A model generated the notes under the pieces. It saw only the letters and a program-made list of their open reading frames with translations. It did no database searches and had not been told where the DNA came from. From the NCBI GenBank assembly GCA_016806145.1, contig CP063166.1, forward strand, positions 2,914,001 through 2,978,000: a stretch of DNA of 64,000 nt. Direction: 5' to 3'. The position numbers were made by a program, and so were the translations under genes. Shown here in pieces: positions 52,398 to 60,936 of the stretch (its first letter is position 1; the number at the start of each line of letters is the position of its first letter). The DNA comes from Variovorax paradoxus (GTDB taxonomy: Bacteria; Pseudomonadota; Gammaproteobacteria; Burkholderiales; Burkholderiaceae_C).

Positions 52398-55036
52398 TGG
52401 AGTACTCGGAGTTCCTCCGCTCCAAGGTCCAGGTCGCGCAGTCGCTGGGCTTCGAGATCACCGACAGCGACGTGAACCCGCTGCTGGCGCCGTTCCAGCG
52501 AGCGACCGTGCGCTGGGCCGTGGCCGGCGGGCGCCGCGCCATCTTCAAGCGCTTCGGCCTCGGCAAGACCTTCGACCAGATCGAGATCGTGCGCATCGTG
52601 CGCAACCACGCCGGCGGCATGGGCCTGATCGTGCTGCCGCTGGGCGTGCGCCAGGAATTCCTGATCGACGCACTCAAGCTGGCCACCGGCGACGACCCGA
52701 AGTTCTCGGACGCGCAGCGCGCCGAGCTGGTCGCGTGGCAGGCCGCGGGCCCGGGCCGCGTGCCCAAGCTGAAGTTCGTGCGCTCAATCGATGAGTGCGA
52801 CGACCCCGAGGGCATCTACCTCACGAACTACGAGACGGTGCGCGACGGGAAGCTGGACCCCGAGAACTTCACCGTGACCAGCCTCGACGAGGCCGACTGC
52901 CTGCGCGGCTTCGGCGGCAGCAAGACGTTCCGCGAGTTCATGGCGCTGTTCGCTGGCGATGACCGGCGCAACATGCACCGGCGCGTGCGCCGCGGCGGCG
53001 TGCCGTACCGCTTCGTGGCCACGGCGACCCCGAGCCCGAACGAGTATGTCGAGCTGCTGGCGTACTGCGCCTACCTCGGCGTGATGGACGTCGGCCAGGC
53101 CAAGACGCGCTTCTTCAAGCGCAACAGCGAGAAAGCCGACCAGCTCACGATCCACCCGCACAAGGAGCGCGAGTTCTGGCTGTGGATGGCGAGCTGGGCG
53201 CTCTTCGTGCAGTTGCCGTCGGATCTCGACCCGAGCTTCTCCGATGAGGGCTACGTGCTGCCGGAGCTCGATGTCCGCTGGCACGAGATCCCGAGCGACC
53301 ACAGCGAGGCCGGCGCCGACTCGCGCGGCCAGGGCCTGATGTTCAAGCACCAGGCCATCGGCGTCGTCGATGCCGCGCGCGAGAAGCGCGACAGCCTGCC
53401 GGCCCGGCTGGCCAAGCTGCAGGAGATCCGCGCCGAGGACCCCGCGGCGCACCGCGTGATCTGGCACGACCTCGAGGCCGAGCGCCACGCGATCGAGCGC
53501 GCCATGCCGGAGGTGGTCACCGTTTACGGCTCGCAGGAGCTGGAGGAGCGCGAGGCCTCGGTCATCGCGTTCGCGAATGGCCGCATCCGCGAGCTGGCGG
53601 GCAAGCCCGTGATGCTGGGCGCCGGCTGCAACTTCCAGCGGCATTGCCACTGGGAGGTGTTCCTGGGCATTGGCCACAAGTTCAAGGACTTCATCCAGGC
53701 GATCCACCGCGTGCAGCGCTTCCTGCAGGAGCACACGGTGCGCGTCGACCTGATCTACACGGAAGCCGAGCGGGAGGTGCGCCGCAACCTCGAGCGGAAG
53801 TGGCAACAAGACATCGAGCTGAGGCAAAAAATGAGCGAGATCATTCGCACCTACGGGCTGTCGCGCATCGCGATGGCCCAGACCCTGGCGCGCGCAATGG
53901 GCGTGCCGCGTGTCGAAGTCGCGGGCCCGGGCTACACGCTGGTCAACGAGGACTGCGTGCAGGAGACCCGCCGCATGCCCTCGGACAGCGTCGGCCTGAT
54001 CCTGACGTCGATCCCGTTCTCGACGCAGTACGAGTACTCGCCGAACTACGCGGACTTCGGGCACACCGACACCAACGAGCACTTCTTCGAGCAGATGGAC
54101 TTCCTGGTGCCGGAGCTGCTGCGCGTGCTGCAGCCCGGACGGGTGGCCGCCATCCACGTCAAGAACCGCATCGTGCCCAGCGGCATGGTGGCTGGCGTCG
54201 GATTCCAGACCGAGTACCCCTTCGACCTCGACACCGTGGCGTGCTTCCGTCGGCACGGCTTCCACTTCGTTGGCCGCAAAACGATCGTGACTGACGTGGT
54301 GCGCGAAAACTCGCAGACCTACCGCCTGGGCTGGACCGAGCAGTGCAAAGACGGCTCGCGCATGGGCTTCGGCATGAACGAGTACCTGCTGCTGTTCCGC
54401 AAGGCACCGACGGACGCCTCCCGCGGCTACGCCGATGTGCCGGTGGTGAAGGACAAGGCGAAGTACTCGCGCGCGCGCTGGCAGGTCGACGCGCATGGCT
54501 TCACGCGCTCGAGCGGCGACCGGCTGCTGCAGCCCGAGGACCTGGTCGGCATGCCGGCCGACGTGATTTTCAAGCTGTTCAAGGCGCACTCGCTGCGCGA
54601 GGTCTTCGACTTCGAGCACGACGTGCGGATCGGCGAGGCGCTGGCCGCCAAGGGCATGCTCCCGCCCTCATTCATGCTGCTGCAGCCGCAGTCCTGGCAC
54701 GACGACGTCTGGACTGACATCACGCGGATGCAGACCCTGAACAACGCCCAGTCGGCGGCCGGGCGCGAGATGCACTTGTGCCCGATGCAGTTCGACATCG
54801 CGGACCGAGCGATCACCCAGTACTCGAATGCCGGCGACGAGGTCTACGACCCCTTCGGCGGCCTGATGACGGTGCCGTACCGGGCCATGAAGCTCGGGCG
54901 GCGCGGCCGAGGCTGCGAGCTCAGCCCCAGCTACTTCGCCGACGGCGTGCTCTTCTGCGAGTCCATGGCGCGCGAGCTCAGCACGCCCAGCCTGTTCGAC
55001 CTCATCGAGGTCGATTCCGCCGCGGAGGTCGCATGA
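52397..55036 (+). CDS. SF2 helicase - DNA methyltransferase fusion
   Basis: 879 residues. The N-terminal half is a Snf2/DEAD-like helicase: Walker A FKRFGLGKTFDQIE (GLGKT 54-58), DEAD-type SLDEADCLRGFG, motif III FVATATPSPNEY and a motif VI-like IHRVQRFLQEHTV. The C-terminal half is an N4/N6 amino-methyltransferase of permuted (beta) order: motif IV-like LILTSIPFSTQYEY (537-542, S-I-P-F in place of S-P-P-Y) and motif I VYDPFGGLMTVPYRAMKLGR (818 onward), then CELSPSYF. ATG 52397 is taken over the upstream in-frame GTG. It might act on replicating DNA for self-protection; no cognate nuclease gene is visible. Confidence 0.85.
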   Translation: MEYSEFLRSKVQVAQSLGFEITDSDVNPLLAPFQRATVRWAVAGGRRAIFKRFGLGKTFDQIEIVRIVRNHAGGMGLIVLPLGVRQEFLIDALKLATGDDPKFSDAQRAELVAWQAAGPGRVPKLKFVRSIDECDDPEGIYLTNYETVRDGKLDPENFTVTSLDEADCLRGFGGSKTFREFMALFAGDDRRNMHRRVRRGGVPYRFVATATPSPNEYVELLAYCAYLGVMDVGQAKTRFFKRNSEKADQLTIHPHKEREFWLWMASWALFVQLPSDLDPSFSDEGYVLPELDVRWHEIPSDHSEAGADSRGQGLMFKHQAIGVVDAAREKRDSLPARLAKLQEIRAEDPAAHRVIWHDLEAERHAIERAMPEVVTVYGSQELEEREASVIAFANGRIRELAGKPVMLGAGCNFQRHCHWEVFLGIGHKFKDFIQAIHRVQRFLQEHTVRVDLIYTEAEREVRRNLERKWQQDIELRQKMSEIIRTYGLSRIAMAQTLARAMGVPRVEVAGPGYTLVNEDCVQETRRMPSDSVGLILTSIPFSTQYEYSPNYADFGHTDTNEHFFEQMDFLVPELLRVLQPGRVAAIHVKNRIVPSGMVAGVGFQTEYPFDLDTVACFRRHGFHFVGRKTIVTDVVRENSQTYRLGWTEQCKDGSRMGFGMNEYLLLFRKAPTDASRGYADVPVVKDKAKYSRARWQVDAHGFTRSSGDRLLQPEDLVGMPADVIFKLFKAHSLREVFDFEHDVRIGEALAAKGMLPPSFMLLQPQSWHDDVWTDITRMQTLNNAQSAAGREMHLCPMQFDIADRAITQYSNAGDEVYDPFGGLMTVPYRAMKLGRRGRGCELSPSYFADGVLFCESMARELSTPSLFDLIEVDSAAEVA

Positions 55037-55076
55037 CGTCTCTCGCGATCGCTCGCAATCTGCGGAAGGGAGGCTG

Positions 55077-56114
55077 ATGGCCCGCGCACGCAACATCAAA
55101 CCCGGGTTCTCCACAAACGAAGATCTCGCGGAATGCTCCTTCCAGGCGCGGCTGTGCTTTGCGCTGCTGCCGACGCTGGCAGACAGGGAAGGGCGCCTCG
55201 AAGATCGACCGAAGCGCATCAAAGGTGAGCTCTTCCGTTTCGATTCACTCGATGTCGAGCCGCTGCTGGTCGAGTTGGAGCAGCGGGACTTCATCCTGCG
55301 CTACGAGATCAACGGGCAGCGCCTAATCCAGATCCTCGCCTTCGGCAAGCATCAGAACCCTCATCATCGGGAGCCGCCGAGCACGTTGCCAGTGCACCCG
55401 AGCCTGAGGCTTGATGGGGATGGCAAGTACTTCAAGCCTGAGGCCGACCCACCTTCCGATGAAGGTAAAGCCTCGGTCGAGCCTGAGGCGGATGGTGCAT
55501 CGGAAGTCGATGAAGCCCCGGGCAAGCCTGAGGCCAGCCCAGGGCTTGCCCCCCCAAGAGACGACTTGGCAAGGGGGTCTAGCCGTGCTGATTCCGGATC
55601 CCTGATTCCTGATCCCCCTTCCCGGATACCGGATTCCGGAACCCTGATCCCTGATCCCGGACTGTTTGCGGGGGCGCCTCCGGCACCGCCGCCGCCGGCT
55701 GCACCGCCGCCAGCCGCGAAGCCGCGCAAGGCGGCCGAGCCAAAGCCCGAGGCGCCGACGGTGGGGACCTGGAAGGCCTACGCGAACAGCTACGAGGTCC
55801 GCTACGGCGTGGCGCCGCTGCGCAACGCGATGGTGAACGGGCAACTGGCGAACCTGGTGGCTCGAATCGGCGCCGAGGAGGCGCCGGCCGTGGCGGCGCA
55901 CTACGTCCGCAGCAACAACCAGCGATACGTCCAGGCGGGCCACTCCGTCGGAATGCTGCTCATGGACGCGGAGAAGTTGCGCACCGAGTGGGCGACCGGC
56001 CGCCACGCCACGGCCACGCAGGCGCGCCAGGCCGATCAGACCCAGACCAACGCCAATGCCTTCGCCGGCATCCTTGCCGAGGCTCGGCAGAAGGAGGCCC
56101 ATGGCCAGCATTGA
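55077..56114 (+). CDS. Phage replication protein, O-like initiator
   Basis: 345 residues. The N-terminal domain MARARNIKPGFSTNEDLAEC, SFQARLCFALLPTLADREGR and RIKGELFRFDSLDVEPLLVE is a winged-helix initiator family common in prophages (LADREGRLEDRPKRIKAE). A Pro/Asp/Ser-rich linker (about 120-225) follows, then a C-terminal helical domain (TWKAYANSYEVRYGVAPLRN). Direct repeats in the linker DNA may be the origin. A 14-codon ORF (55033-55077) links it to the methylase stop by ATGA and TGATG overlaps. GGAGG precedes ATG 55077. Confidence 0.83.
   Translation: MARARNIKPGFSTNEDLAECSFQARLCFALLPTLADREGRLEDRPKRIKGELFRFDSLDVEPLLVELEQRDFILRYEINGQRLIQILAFGKHQNPHHREPPSTLPVHPSLRLDGDGKYFKPEADPPSDEGKASVEPEADGASEVDEAPGKPEASPGLAPPRDDLARGSSRADSGSLIPDPPSRIPDSGTLIPDPGLFAGAPPAPPPPAAPPPAAKPRKAAEPKPEAPTVGTWKAYANSYEVRYGVAPLRNAMVNGQLANLVARIGAEEAPAVAAHYVRSNNQRYVQAGHSVGMLLMDAEKLRTEWATGRHATATQARQADQTQTNANAFAGILAEARQKEAHGQH
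55590..55658. repeat. Direct repeats inside the O-like gene, candidate replication origin
   Basis: Two 27-bp copies (55590-55616 and 55632-55658) differ at only two positions and share the core GATTCCGGA...CCTGAT; within each, CCTGAT is repeated. They are spaced 42 bp apart, in the same reading frame, and code for a low-complexity linker. In lambdoid phages the origin iterons lie within the O gene at the linker, so this is the expected place. Confidence 0.55.
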
Positions 56115-56688
56115 GCTCATCCAGGCCGTCGCGGTGACTGCCGAGCTTTGCGGGCGCACCTTCAGCGAAGCCGCGGCGCGGATGTTCGTCCAGGACCTAT
56201 CGCTGTACCCGGAGGCGGCCGTTCTCGGCGCGCTGACGCGGTGCCGGCGCGAGGTACGCGGCGTGCTGACGGTGCAGGACGTGGTCAGCCGTCTCGACGA
56301 TGGCCGCCCGGGCGTCGATGAAGCGTGGGCGATGCTGCCCTTCGACGAGCAGATGTCGGTCGTGTGGACCGACGAGATGTCGGCCGCGTTCGGCGTGGTG
56401 CGCCCGCTCCTGCGCGAGGGCGACCGCACCGCCGCGCGCTTCGCATTCCGTGAGGCGTATGCGAAGGCGGTGAACGCTGCGCGCGACGCCGCGCGGCCGG
56501 TGTCGTGGTGGGCATCGCTCGGCCATGACCTAGAAGGGCAGAGCGCTGTCTTGCGAGAGGCGGTCGACAAAGGGCGCCTCACGCTCCAGCAGGCGCAGGA
56601 GAAGGTGCCGCAACTGCCCGGCGCCGCTAAGGTGGCGGCCCTCGCGCTGGGCGCCATCGCTCGCATCGAGGTGAGCCATGACCACTGA
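56101..56688 (+). CDS. Possible helicase loader (P-like), hypothetical
   Basis: 195 residues, MASIELIQAVAVTAELCGRT, then LYPEAAVLGALTRCRREVRG, LTVQDVVSRLDDGRPGVDEA and WASLGHDLEGQSAVLREAVD. It overlaps the O-like gene by 14 nt. In many prophages a protein of this size and place loads DnaB, but I find no nucleotide-binding or helicase-binding motif to prove it. ATG 56101. Confidence 0.6.
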   Translation: MASIELIQAVAVTAELCGRTFSEAAARMFVQDLSLYPEAAVLGALTRCRREVRGVLTVQDVVSRLDDGRPGVDEAWAMLPFDEQMSVVWTDEMSAAFGVVRPLLREGDRTAARFAFREAYAKAVNAARDAARPVSWWASLGHDLEGQSAVLREAVDKGRLTLQQAQEKVPQLPGAAKVAALALGAIARIEVSHDH

Positions 56689-57103
56689 GACCGACGGCCG
56701 GCAGTACCGATGCCTCGTGAACTTCTGCCCCATGACGGGCGGCATTTTTCTCGCAGGGCCGCATGCGCCTGGCATCTGCTGCTACCACTACGGCATGACC
56801 GGCCGCGAGGTCGAGCGCGTCACCCAGATCCTGCTGGACTGGGAGTGCGTGACCTACGAGATCAACGCCTGTCGCACGGCTCACCTGAAGGTCGAGATCG
56901 ACAAGGCCGCCCTGGCCAAGGCCTGGACTCGACTGCAGCCGGCGCTCGGCGGCCAGTACGCGGCCGAACTGGCACCACCGGTCGACTGCAGCTATGGGCA
57001 GTGGGGACATCGGCTCGTGAAATTCGTGGAAGCCCGCGTGCGCGAGGCCATCCAGAAGAAGCAGGAGCCATCCCCTGTCGCGCCGTTCGAGGAATTCGAA
57101 TGA
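56678..57103 (+). CDS. Hypothetical phage protein
   Basis: 141 residues, MTTETDGRQYRCLVNFCPMT, with Cys at FCPMTGGIF and GICCYHYGMTGREV. The central DWECVTYEINACRTAHLKVE and the C-terminal helix look structured. It overlaps the previous gene by 11 nt and the next by 4. No family recognised. Confidence 0.65.
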   Translation: MTTETDGRQYRCLVNFCPMTGGIFLAGPHAPGICCYHYGMTGREVERVTQILLDWECVTYEINACRTAHLKVEIDKAALAKAWTRLQPALGGQYAAELAPPVDCSYGQWGHRLVKFVEARVREAIQKKQEPSPVAPFEEFE

Positions 57104-57384
57104 TCGAGAAGGCCATCACCCTGCACAAGCTGCTGCGCCTAGGGGCGCTGGATCCTGATGACGCCCGCGTCATCTGCGGCTGGGGCCCGGACGTGTTCCA
57201 CGAGGCGCTGCATTGCGGCATCGAGTTCGGTCTCGTTGCTTGGTCGCGCCACCCGTCGAACCACCAGATGACCCACATCGCGGCCGCTTTCGATGGCCGT
57301 CTCGCCGAGGCGCGCGCGTTGACGCGGGCGATTCCCACCACCAGTCAAGTGCGCGTCGCGCGCGCATCGAAAGGAGACCTGTGA
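57100..57384 (+). CDS. Hypothetical phage protein
   Basis: 94 residues from ATG 57100 (MIEKAITLHKLLRLGALDPD then DARVICGWGPDVFHEALHCG and SNHQMTHIAAAFDGRLAEAR), overlapping the previous stop (ATGA). Its stop overlaps the GTG of rusA. No family recognised. Confidence 0.63.
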   Translation: MIEKAITLHKLLRLGALDPDDARVICGWGPDVFHEALHCGIEFGLVAWSRHPSNHQMTHIAAAFDGRLAEARALTRAIPTTSQVRVARASKGDL

Positions 57385-57842
57385 TTCTTCAATTCCACGT
57401 GCCGGGCCAGCCCTACGGCAAAGGCCGCCCACGCATCGGCAAGGTGGGCGCCCATGCCCGCATGTTCACGCCCGAGAAGACCGTGAACTACGAGAACCTC
57501 GTGAAGTACTCGGCGCAGCAGGCCATGGCCGGCGCGGCGCTGATCGAGGGGGCCTGCGACGTCAAGCTGCGCATCGACTGCCAGATCCCGGCGAGCTGGT
57601 CGCAGAAGAAGCAGCGCGCCGCGGCCGCCGGCGAGATCCGACCGACAAGCAAGCCCGACGCGGACAACGTCATCAAGGCCGTATTCGACGCGATGAATGG
57701 CGTGGTGTGGAAAGACGACGTCCAGGTGGTCGACATCGCGGTGTCGAAGTTCTACAGCGTGGCGCCCGGCGTCGGCGTGCGCGTCGAACTGCTCGGCGCC
57801 GACGCGCCGGCGCAGGTGGACCTACTCGGAGCTGTGGCATGA
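57381..57842 (+). CDS. rusA: RusA-family Holliday junction resolvase
   Basis: 153 residues. VPGQPYGKGRPRIGKVG and RPTSKPDADNVIKAVFDAMNG then VVWKDDVQVVDIAVSKFY are the RusA pattern; the acidic catalytic residues are D in KPDADN and the DD in WKDDVQV. It resolves Holliday junctions during phage recombination/replication. GTG 57381 follows AAGGAG and overlaps the previous stop by GTGA. Followed by overlapping genes on the same transcript. Confidence 0.92.
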   Translation: MILQFHVPGQPYGKGRPRIGKVGAHARMFTPEKTVNYENLVKYSAQQAMAGAALIEGACDVKLRIDCQIPASWSQKKQRAAAAGEIRPTSKPDADNVIKAVFDAMNGVVWKDDVQVVDIAVSKFYSVAPGVGVRVELLGADAPAQVDLLGAVA

Positions 57843-58306
57843 AGCGGCTGCGCGAACGAATCCTGGACTGGGCCCGCGGCCGCCGGCCCGATGTCGTGAT
57901 CGGCGGCGAGGAGCGCCCGTACCTCCGCCGCTGGTGGCTGATCCCCCGCAACCCGATCTTCAACGTCTACGTGCACGAGTTCCTGCGCAGCGACGACGAC
58001 CGAGCCCTGCACGATCACCCATGGGTGAATCTGAGCGTTCTGCTCGAGGGGCAGTACACCGAGCACGAGATCCTCGCGGGCGGCGTGCACCAGAAGACCG
58101 TGCGCAGCGCTGGAGATTGGCGCTTCCGCCGCTCCGGCCGCATAGCCCATCGCATTGAGCTCACGCACGGGCGCTGCTGGACGCTCTTCATCACCGGGCC
58201 GCGGTACCGGCACTGGGGATTTCATTGCGAGCGCGCCGGCTGGGTGCACTGGCGGCTGTTCACGAGCGACGACGGCCAAGACGTCGGGAAGGGTTGCGAC
58301 CAATGA
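57839..58306 (+). CDS. Cupin-like phage protein, hypothetical
   Basis: 155 residues. It contains PRNPIFNVYVHEFLRSDDDR, ALHDHPWVNLSVLLEGQYTE, RIAHRIELTHGRCWTLFIT and GPRYRHWGFHCERAGWVHWR. The repeated H-D-H and W-x-H pattern is that of a small beta-barrel cupin-like protein found in phages. No substrate can be proposed. It overlaps rusA by 4 nt. Confidence 0.75.
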   Translation: MKRLRERILDWARGRRPDVVIGGEERPYLRRWWLIPRNPIFNVYVHEFLRSDDDRALHDHPWVNLSVLLEGQYTEHEILAGGVHQKTVRSAGDWRFRRSGRIAHRIELTHGRCWTLFITGPRYRHWGFHCERAGWVHWRLFTSDDGQDVGKGCDQ

Positions 58307-58848
58307 CGAAGCCATCTGCCATCCTCATCATGAAGGCCCAGCCGCTCGAGGCCTGGAGCGAGCGCGACCTGTCCGTCGTGCGCCGCTTTATCTTCGACGG
58401 CATCCGCGGGCTCAATGCCCAGCACGAGGCGCGCTGGCGCCGGTTCTGGGGTCGCATCTGGAAGGCCGAGCCTGGCCAGGTCTTCCAGCTCGACAACGTG
58501 GTCGAGCGCTCGGGCCCGTTCCACCGCATGCACATGGGCATGGAGCAGCGGCTGTTCGAGAGCCAGGAGCGCTGGGGCCAGCTCGAGCCCTTCCGCAACT
58601 GGCTGAAGACCGGGGCAGGGTGGGGCGAGTACCAGCGGCACGACGGCGGCCCCATGAAGTTCGTGCCGCGCAGCACCGCCTACGAGCACTGCAGCGACGA
58701 CGAGATGCGCGAGGTCCACGAGGCCATGGTGGCGTTCCTGCGCACGCCCTACGCGCTGCGCCGGCTGTGGCCGCATCTTCCCGAGCCGCGGCGCCAGGAG
58801 ATGCTCGAGACGGTGCTGGCCGACCGCCGCGAGGGAGCCGGAGCATGA
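58303..58848 (+). CDS. DUF1367-family phage protein
   Basis: 181 residues. LERVRRF-like SERDLSVVRRFIFDGIRG, GPFHRMHMGMEQRLFESQER and RHDGGPMKFVPRSTAYEHCS follow the DUF1367 pattern, a family of unknown function found in the replication-to-nin region of lambdoid prophages. Overlaps both neighbours by 4 nt. Confidence 0.8.
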   Translation: MTKPSAILIMKAQPLEAWSERDLSVVRRFIFDGIRGLNAQHEARWRRFWGRIWKAEPGQVFQLDNVVERSGPFHRMHMGMEQRLFESQERWGQLEPFRNWLKTGAGWGEYQRHDGGPMKFVPRSTAYEHCSDDEMREVHEAMVAFLRTPYALRRLWPHLPEPRRQEMLETVLADRREGAGA

Positions 58849-59363
58849 AGGAGCGCTCGATCGCGCGCCGCGCGCCGCACCAGCACCGCGATCCTGATCG
58901 CGTTCGCTCGACGCCGACCCCGTCGACTGCGTTCCGGATGCCCGCAGCGATCGGCGCCGCGCCGGCGCCCGCGCGGCCGAAGACGGCGCGCGCTCGGAAC
59001 CCGCACCTGCTGGGGATGGTCCGCGGGCGGCCGTGCCTGCTGCTGGTGCCGGGCATCTGCGTTGGTGGCACGGACACCACCGTGCCCTGCCACAGCAACC
59101 TCATCCGGCACGGCAAGGGCCTGGCCCGCAAGGCCAACGACCAATACCACGTGCCCGGCTGCGTGGCCTGTCACCGGTGGCTCGACCAAGGGCCGGCGCC
59201 GGCTGAGAAGAAGCTGGCCACCTTCATGCGCGCGCACGCCGACCAGGTGCTGCACTGGCGCGCTGTGCTGGCCGACATGTCGCTGCCGCAGCGCGACCGC
59301 GACGCCGTGCGCTGGGCCCTCGATCTCCTCAACGCGACCCCGGTGGTCCTGTTCACCCCATGA
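58845..59363 (+). CDS. DUF1364-family phage nuclease-like protein
   Basis: 172 residues. From about residue 53 the pattern HLLGMVRGRPCLLLVPGICV, DTTVPCHSNLIRHGKGLARK and VPGCVACHRWLDQGPAP matches DUF1364, an HNH-like Cys/His protein of lambdoid phages (CxxxxP-IC ... H--HGKG ... C--CH--LD). The first 50 residues are a basic low-complexity extension, longer than usual. Overlaps the previous gene by 4 nt. Confidence 0.83.
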   Translation: MKERSIARRAPHQHRDPDRVRSTPTPSTAFRMPAAIGAAPAPARPKTARARNPHLLGMVRGRPCLLLVPGICVGGTDTTVPCHSNLIRHGKGLARKANDQYHVPGCVACHRWLDQGPAPAEKKLATFMRAHADQVLHWRAVLADMSLPQRDRDAVRWALDLLNATPVVLFTP

Positions 59364-59602
59364 GCGCCGCCCTCACGCCCAAGCAGGCCGACGTGCTCGC
59401 GTTCATGCGCGAGTTCTTCGCCGAGAACGATCAGCTGCCGGCCGGCCCGGAGATCGCGCGCCATTTCGGCTTCCGCAGCCCGAATGCCGGCTTCGAGTAC
59501 CTCATCGCGCTCGAGAAGAAGGGCTGCATCGAGCGCAACGCCGTCGGCCGGTACCGTTTCACGAGGAGCACGCCGTGCACCGACGCCGCGAGCCAAAGCT
59601 GA
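59360..59602 (+). CDS. LexA-type DNA-binding domain alone
   Basis: 80 residues: ALTPKQADVLAFMREFFAEN, GPEIARHFGFRSPNAGFEYL and IALEKKGCIERNAVGRYRFT is the LexA N-terminal winged helix without the S24 peptidase half. It could compete for SOS-type operators or regulate phage genes. Overlaps the previous gene by 4 nt; the next gene begins 28 nt before its end. Confidence 0.78.
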   Translation: MSAALTPKQADVLAFMREFFAENDQLPAGPEIARHFGFRSPNAGFEYLIALEKKGCIERNAVGRYRFTRSTPCTDAASQS

Positions 59603-60039
59603 GCCTGCTCGAGCGGGCCGTGATCGAGAAGCAGTGGCACAGCACCACGGTCACAGCCCGCATCCACACGCTGATCGGCAACAGCAGCGAGGGCATGGTC
59701 AATGCCGCCGGCCGCGTCTTCTTCGTGGTGCTGGGCGCTGCGGTGGCCGAGCACAGCGATGCCGAGCAAGTCGACATCCGCATCATCCGCGGCGCCGTCA
59801 ACTCCGTCTTCGACCTGGCTGGCCAAGAAGACATTTCCGATGAGCGCCGCGCCTCGATCGACAGCGGGCTGCGCGCGGCCGAGCGCCTGGTGCCGACCTT
59901 CGCGCGCCGCAGCCTGACCGATTCCGCGTGCGAGCTCGAGCTGAAGCTGCGCGGCCACCACGTCCACATGAGCGACTTCGCCGCGGTGCTGGCGAACCTC
60001 GCGCCCCAACACGCCACTCCCACCACCGGAGCCCGATGA
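59575..60039 (+). CDS. Hypothetical phage protein
   Basis: 154 residues from GTG 59575 (VHRRREPKLSLLERAVIEKQ, then MVNAAGRVFFVVLGAAVAEH, AVNSVFDLAGQEDISDERRA). GAGGAG lies 7 nt upstream, which decides the start. Mostly helical; no family recognised. Overlaps the LexA-like gene by 28 nt and the next by 4. Confidence 0.63.
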   Translation: MHRRREPKLSLLERAVIEKQWHSTTVTARIHTLIGNSSEGMVNAAGRVFFVVLGAAVAEHSDAEQVDIRIIRGAVNSVFDLAGQEDISDERRASIDSGLRAAERLVPTFARRSLTDSACELELKLRGHHVHMSDFAAVLANLAPQHATPTTGAR

Positions 60040-60545
60040 ACCAGAAGCCACCACCGCCGCAGCGCCGCAACGTCGGCGAGCTGGTCTACCAGACGATCCT
60101 CGACCTGCACAACGCCGGCCGGATCGCGACGCGCTCCGTCGTCAAGGAGATGACGGGCCAGAGCTACAGCGTGGTCGACGACCACGTCAAGCGGATGCTC
60201 GAGGACGGCCGCCTGCGCCGCGTCGCGCCCGGCGTCTTCGAGCCGGTCGAGGATCTGCCGCCGGCGCAGGCCATCTCGCTGACCGTGCTGCCCAACGGCA
60301 TGGCCAAGCTCGAGGTCGGCGACACCTGCCTCGACCTCAACCCTTCCGACCAGCGCCGCATCGGCTCGCTGTTCCGTGGCAGCGCCGAGGAGCTGGCCGG
60401 CCTGCAGAACGCGCGCGAGCTCGCCGACAGCGTGGCCGAGCTGCGCCGGCACCAGGTCGCGGCCGCGGCGCGCGAGAAGGACCGCGACGACGTGCTGCGC
60501 AAGCTGCAGGGCATCCCCGAGCAGACCGAGATCACCTTCACATAA
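60036..60545 (+). CDS. Hypothetical phage DNA-binding-like protein
   Basis: 169 residues. RRNVGELVYQTILDLHNAGR, IATRSVVKEMTGQSYSVVDD and HVKRMLEDGRLRRVAPGVFE look like a winged helix; the C-terminal half is a coiled coil (LQNARELADSVAELRRHQVA). It may be a late transcription or antitermination factor by position, but there is no specific motif. ATG 60036. Confidence 0.65.
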   Translation: MNQKPPPPQRRNVGELVYQTILDLHNAGRIATRSVVKEMTGQSYSVVDDHVKRMLEDGRLRRVAPGVFEPVEDLPPAQAISLTVLPNGMAKLEVGDTCLDLNPSDQRRIGSLFRGSAEELAGLQNARELADSVAELRRHQVAAAAREKDRDDVLRKLQGIPEQTEITFT

Positions 60546-60599
60546 CCGGCCGCGAGGCCACAACCCCGGGCTCCGGCCCACTTCAACCAGGAGAAGACC

Positions 60600-60923
60600 A
60601 TGAACCTCAGTTCCACCAGCGGCCTAACGATGGGCCGCGCCATCCCCGCCATCCCCGCCGGCGACGCCCAGCCGCGCGAGCGCGAGATCCCCGACCTGCT
60701 TGGTCAGCTGAAGGACGCCGCGGAATCCGCGTCGACGTCGCTCGGCATGCTGGTTCAGCGCATCGGTCCGGTCATGCGCGCGGAGGGCCCCTCGGCCACC
60801 GGCAGCGCCGTCGAAGGGCCGGCCTACACCGATCTCGGCGGCGCGCTGCACGATGTGCTGCGGCGCGTGCGCGGCCTCGACACGCAGGCCCGCGACGCTC
60901 TCAGCCGCCTCGAGCTGCCCTGA
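60600..60923 (+). CDS. Hypothetical phage protein
   Basis: 107 residues, MNLSSTSGLTMGRAIPAIPA then LLGQLKDAAESASTSLGMLV and LGGALHDVLRRVRGLDTQAR. Helical, soluble. CAGGAGAA is 7 nt upstream. The 54-bp gap before it contains no further gene. No family recognised. Confidence 0.6.
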   Translation: MNLSSTSGLTMGRAIPAIPAGDAQPREREIPDLLGQLKDAAESASTSLGMLVQRIGPVMRAEGPSATGSAVEGPAYTDLGGALHDVLRRVRGLDTQARDALSRLELP

Positions 60924-60936
60924 GGAGCACGCCGGC

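Noticed and set aside
55033..55077. 14-codon ORF between the helicase-methylase and O-like genes as a separate gene
   Set aside because: Overlaps both neighbours by ATGA and TGATG and could mediate coupling, but is too short to support as a protein; noted in the O-like entry.
55440..55660. CRISPR array in the O-like gene repeats
   Set aside because: The repeats are two in-frame direct copies with no spacer pattern or cas genes. No CRISPR array was seen anywhere in the window.
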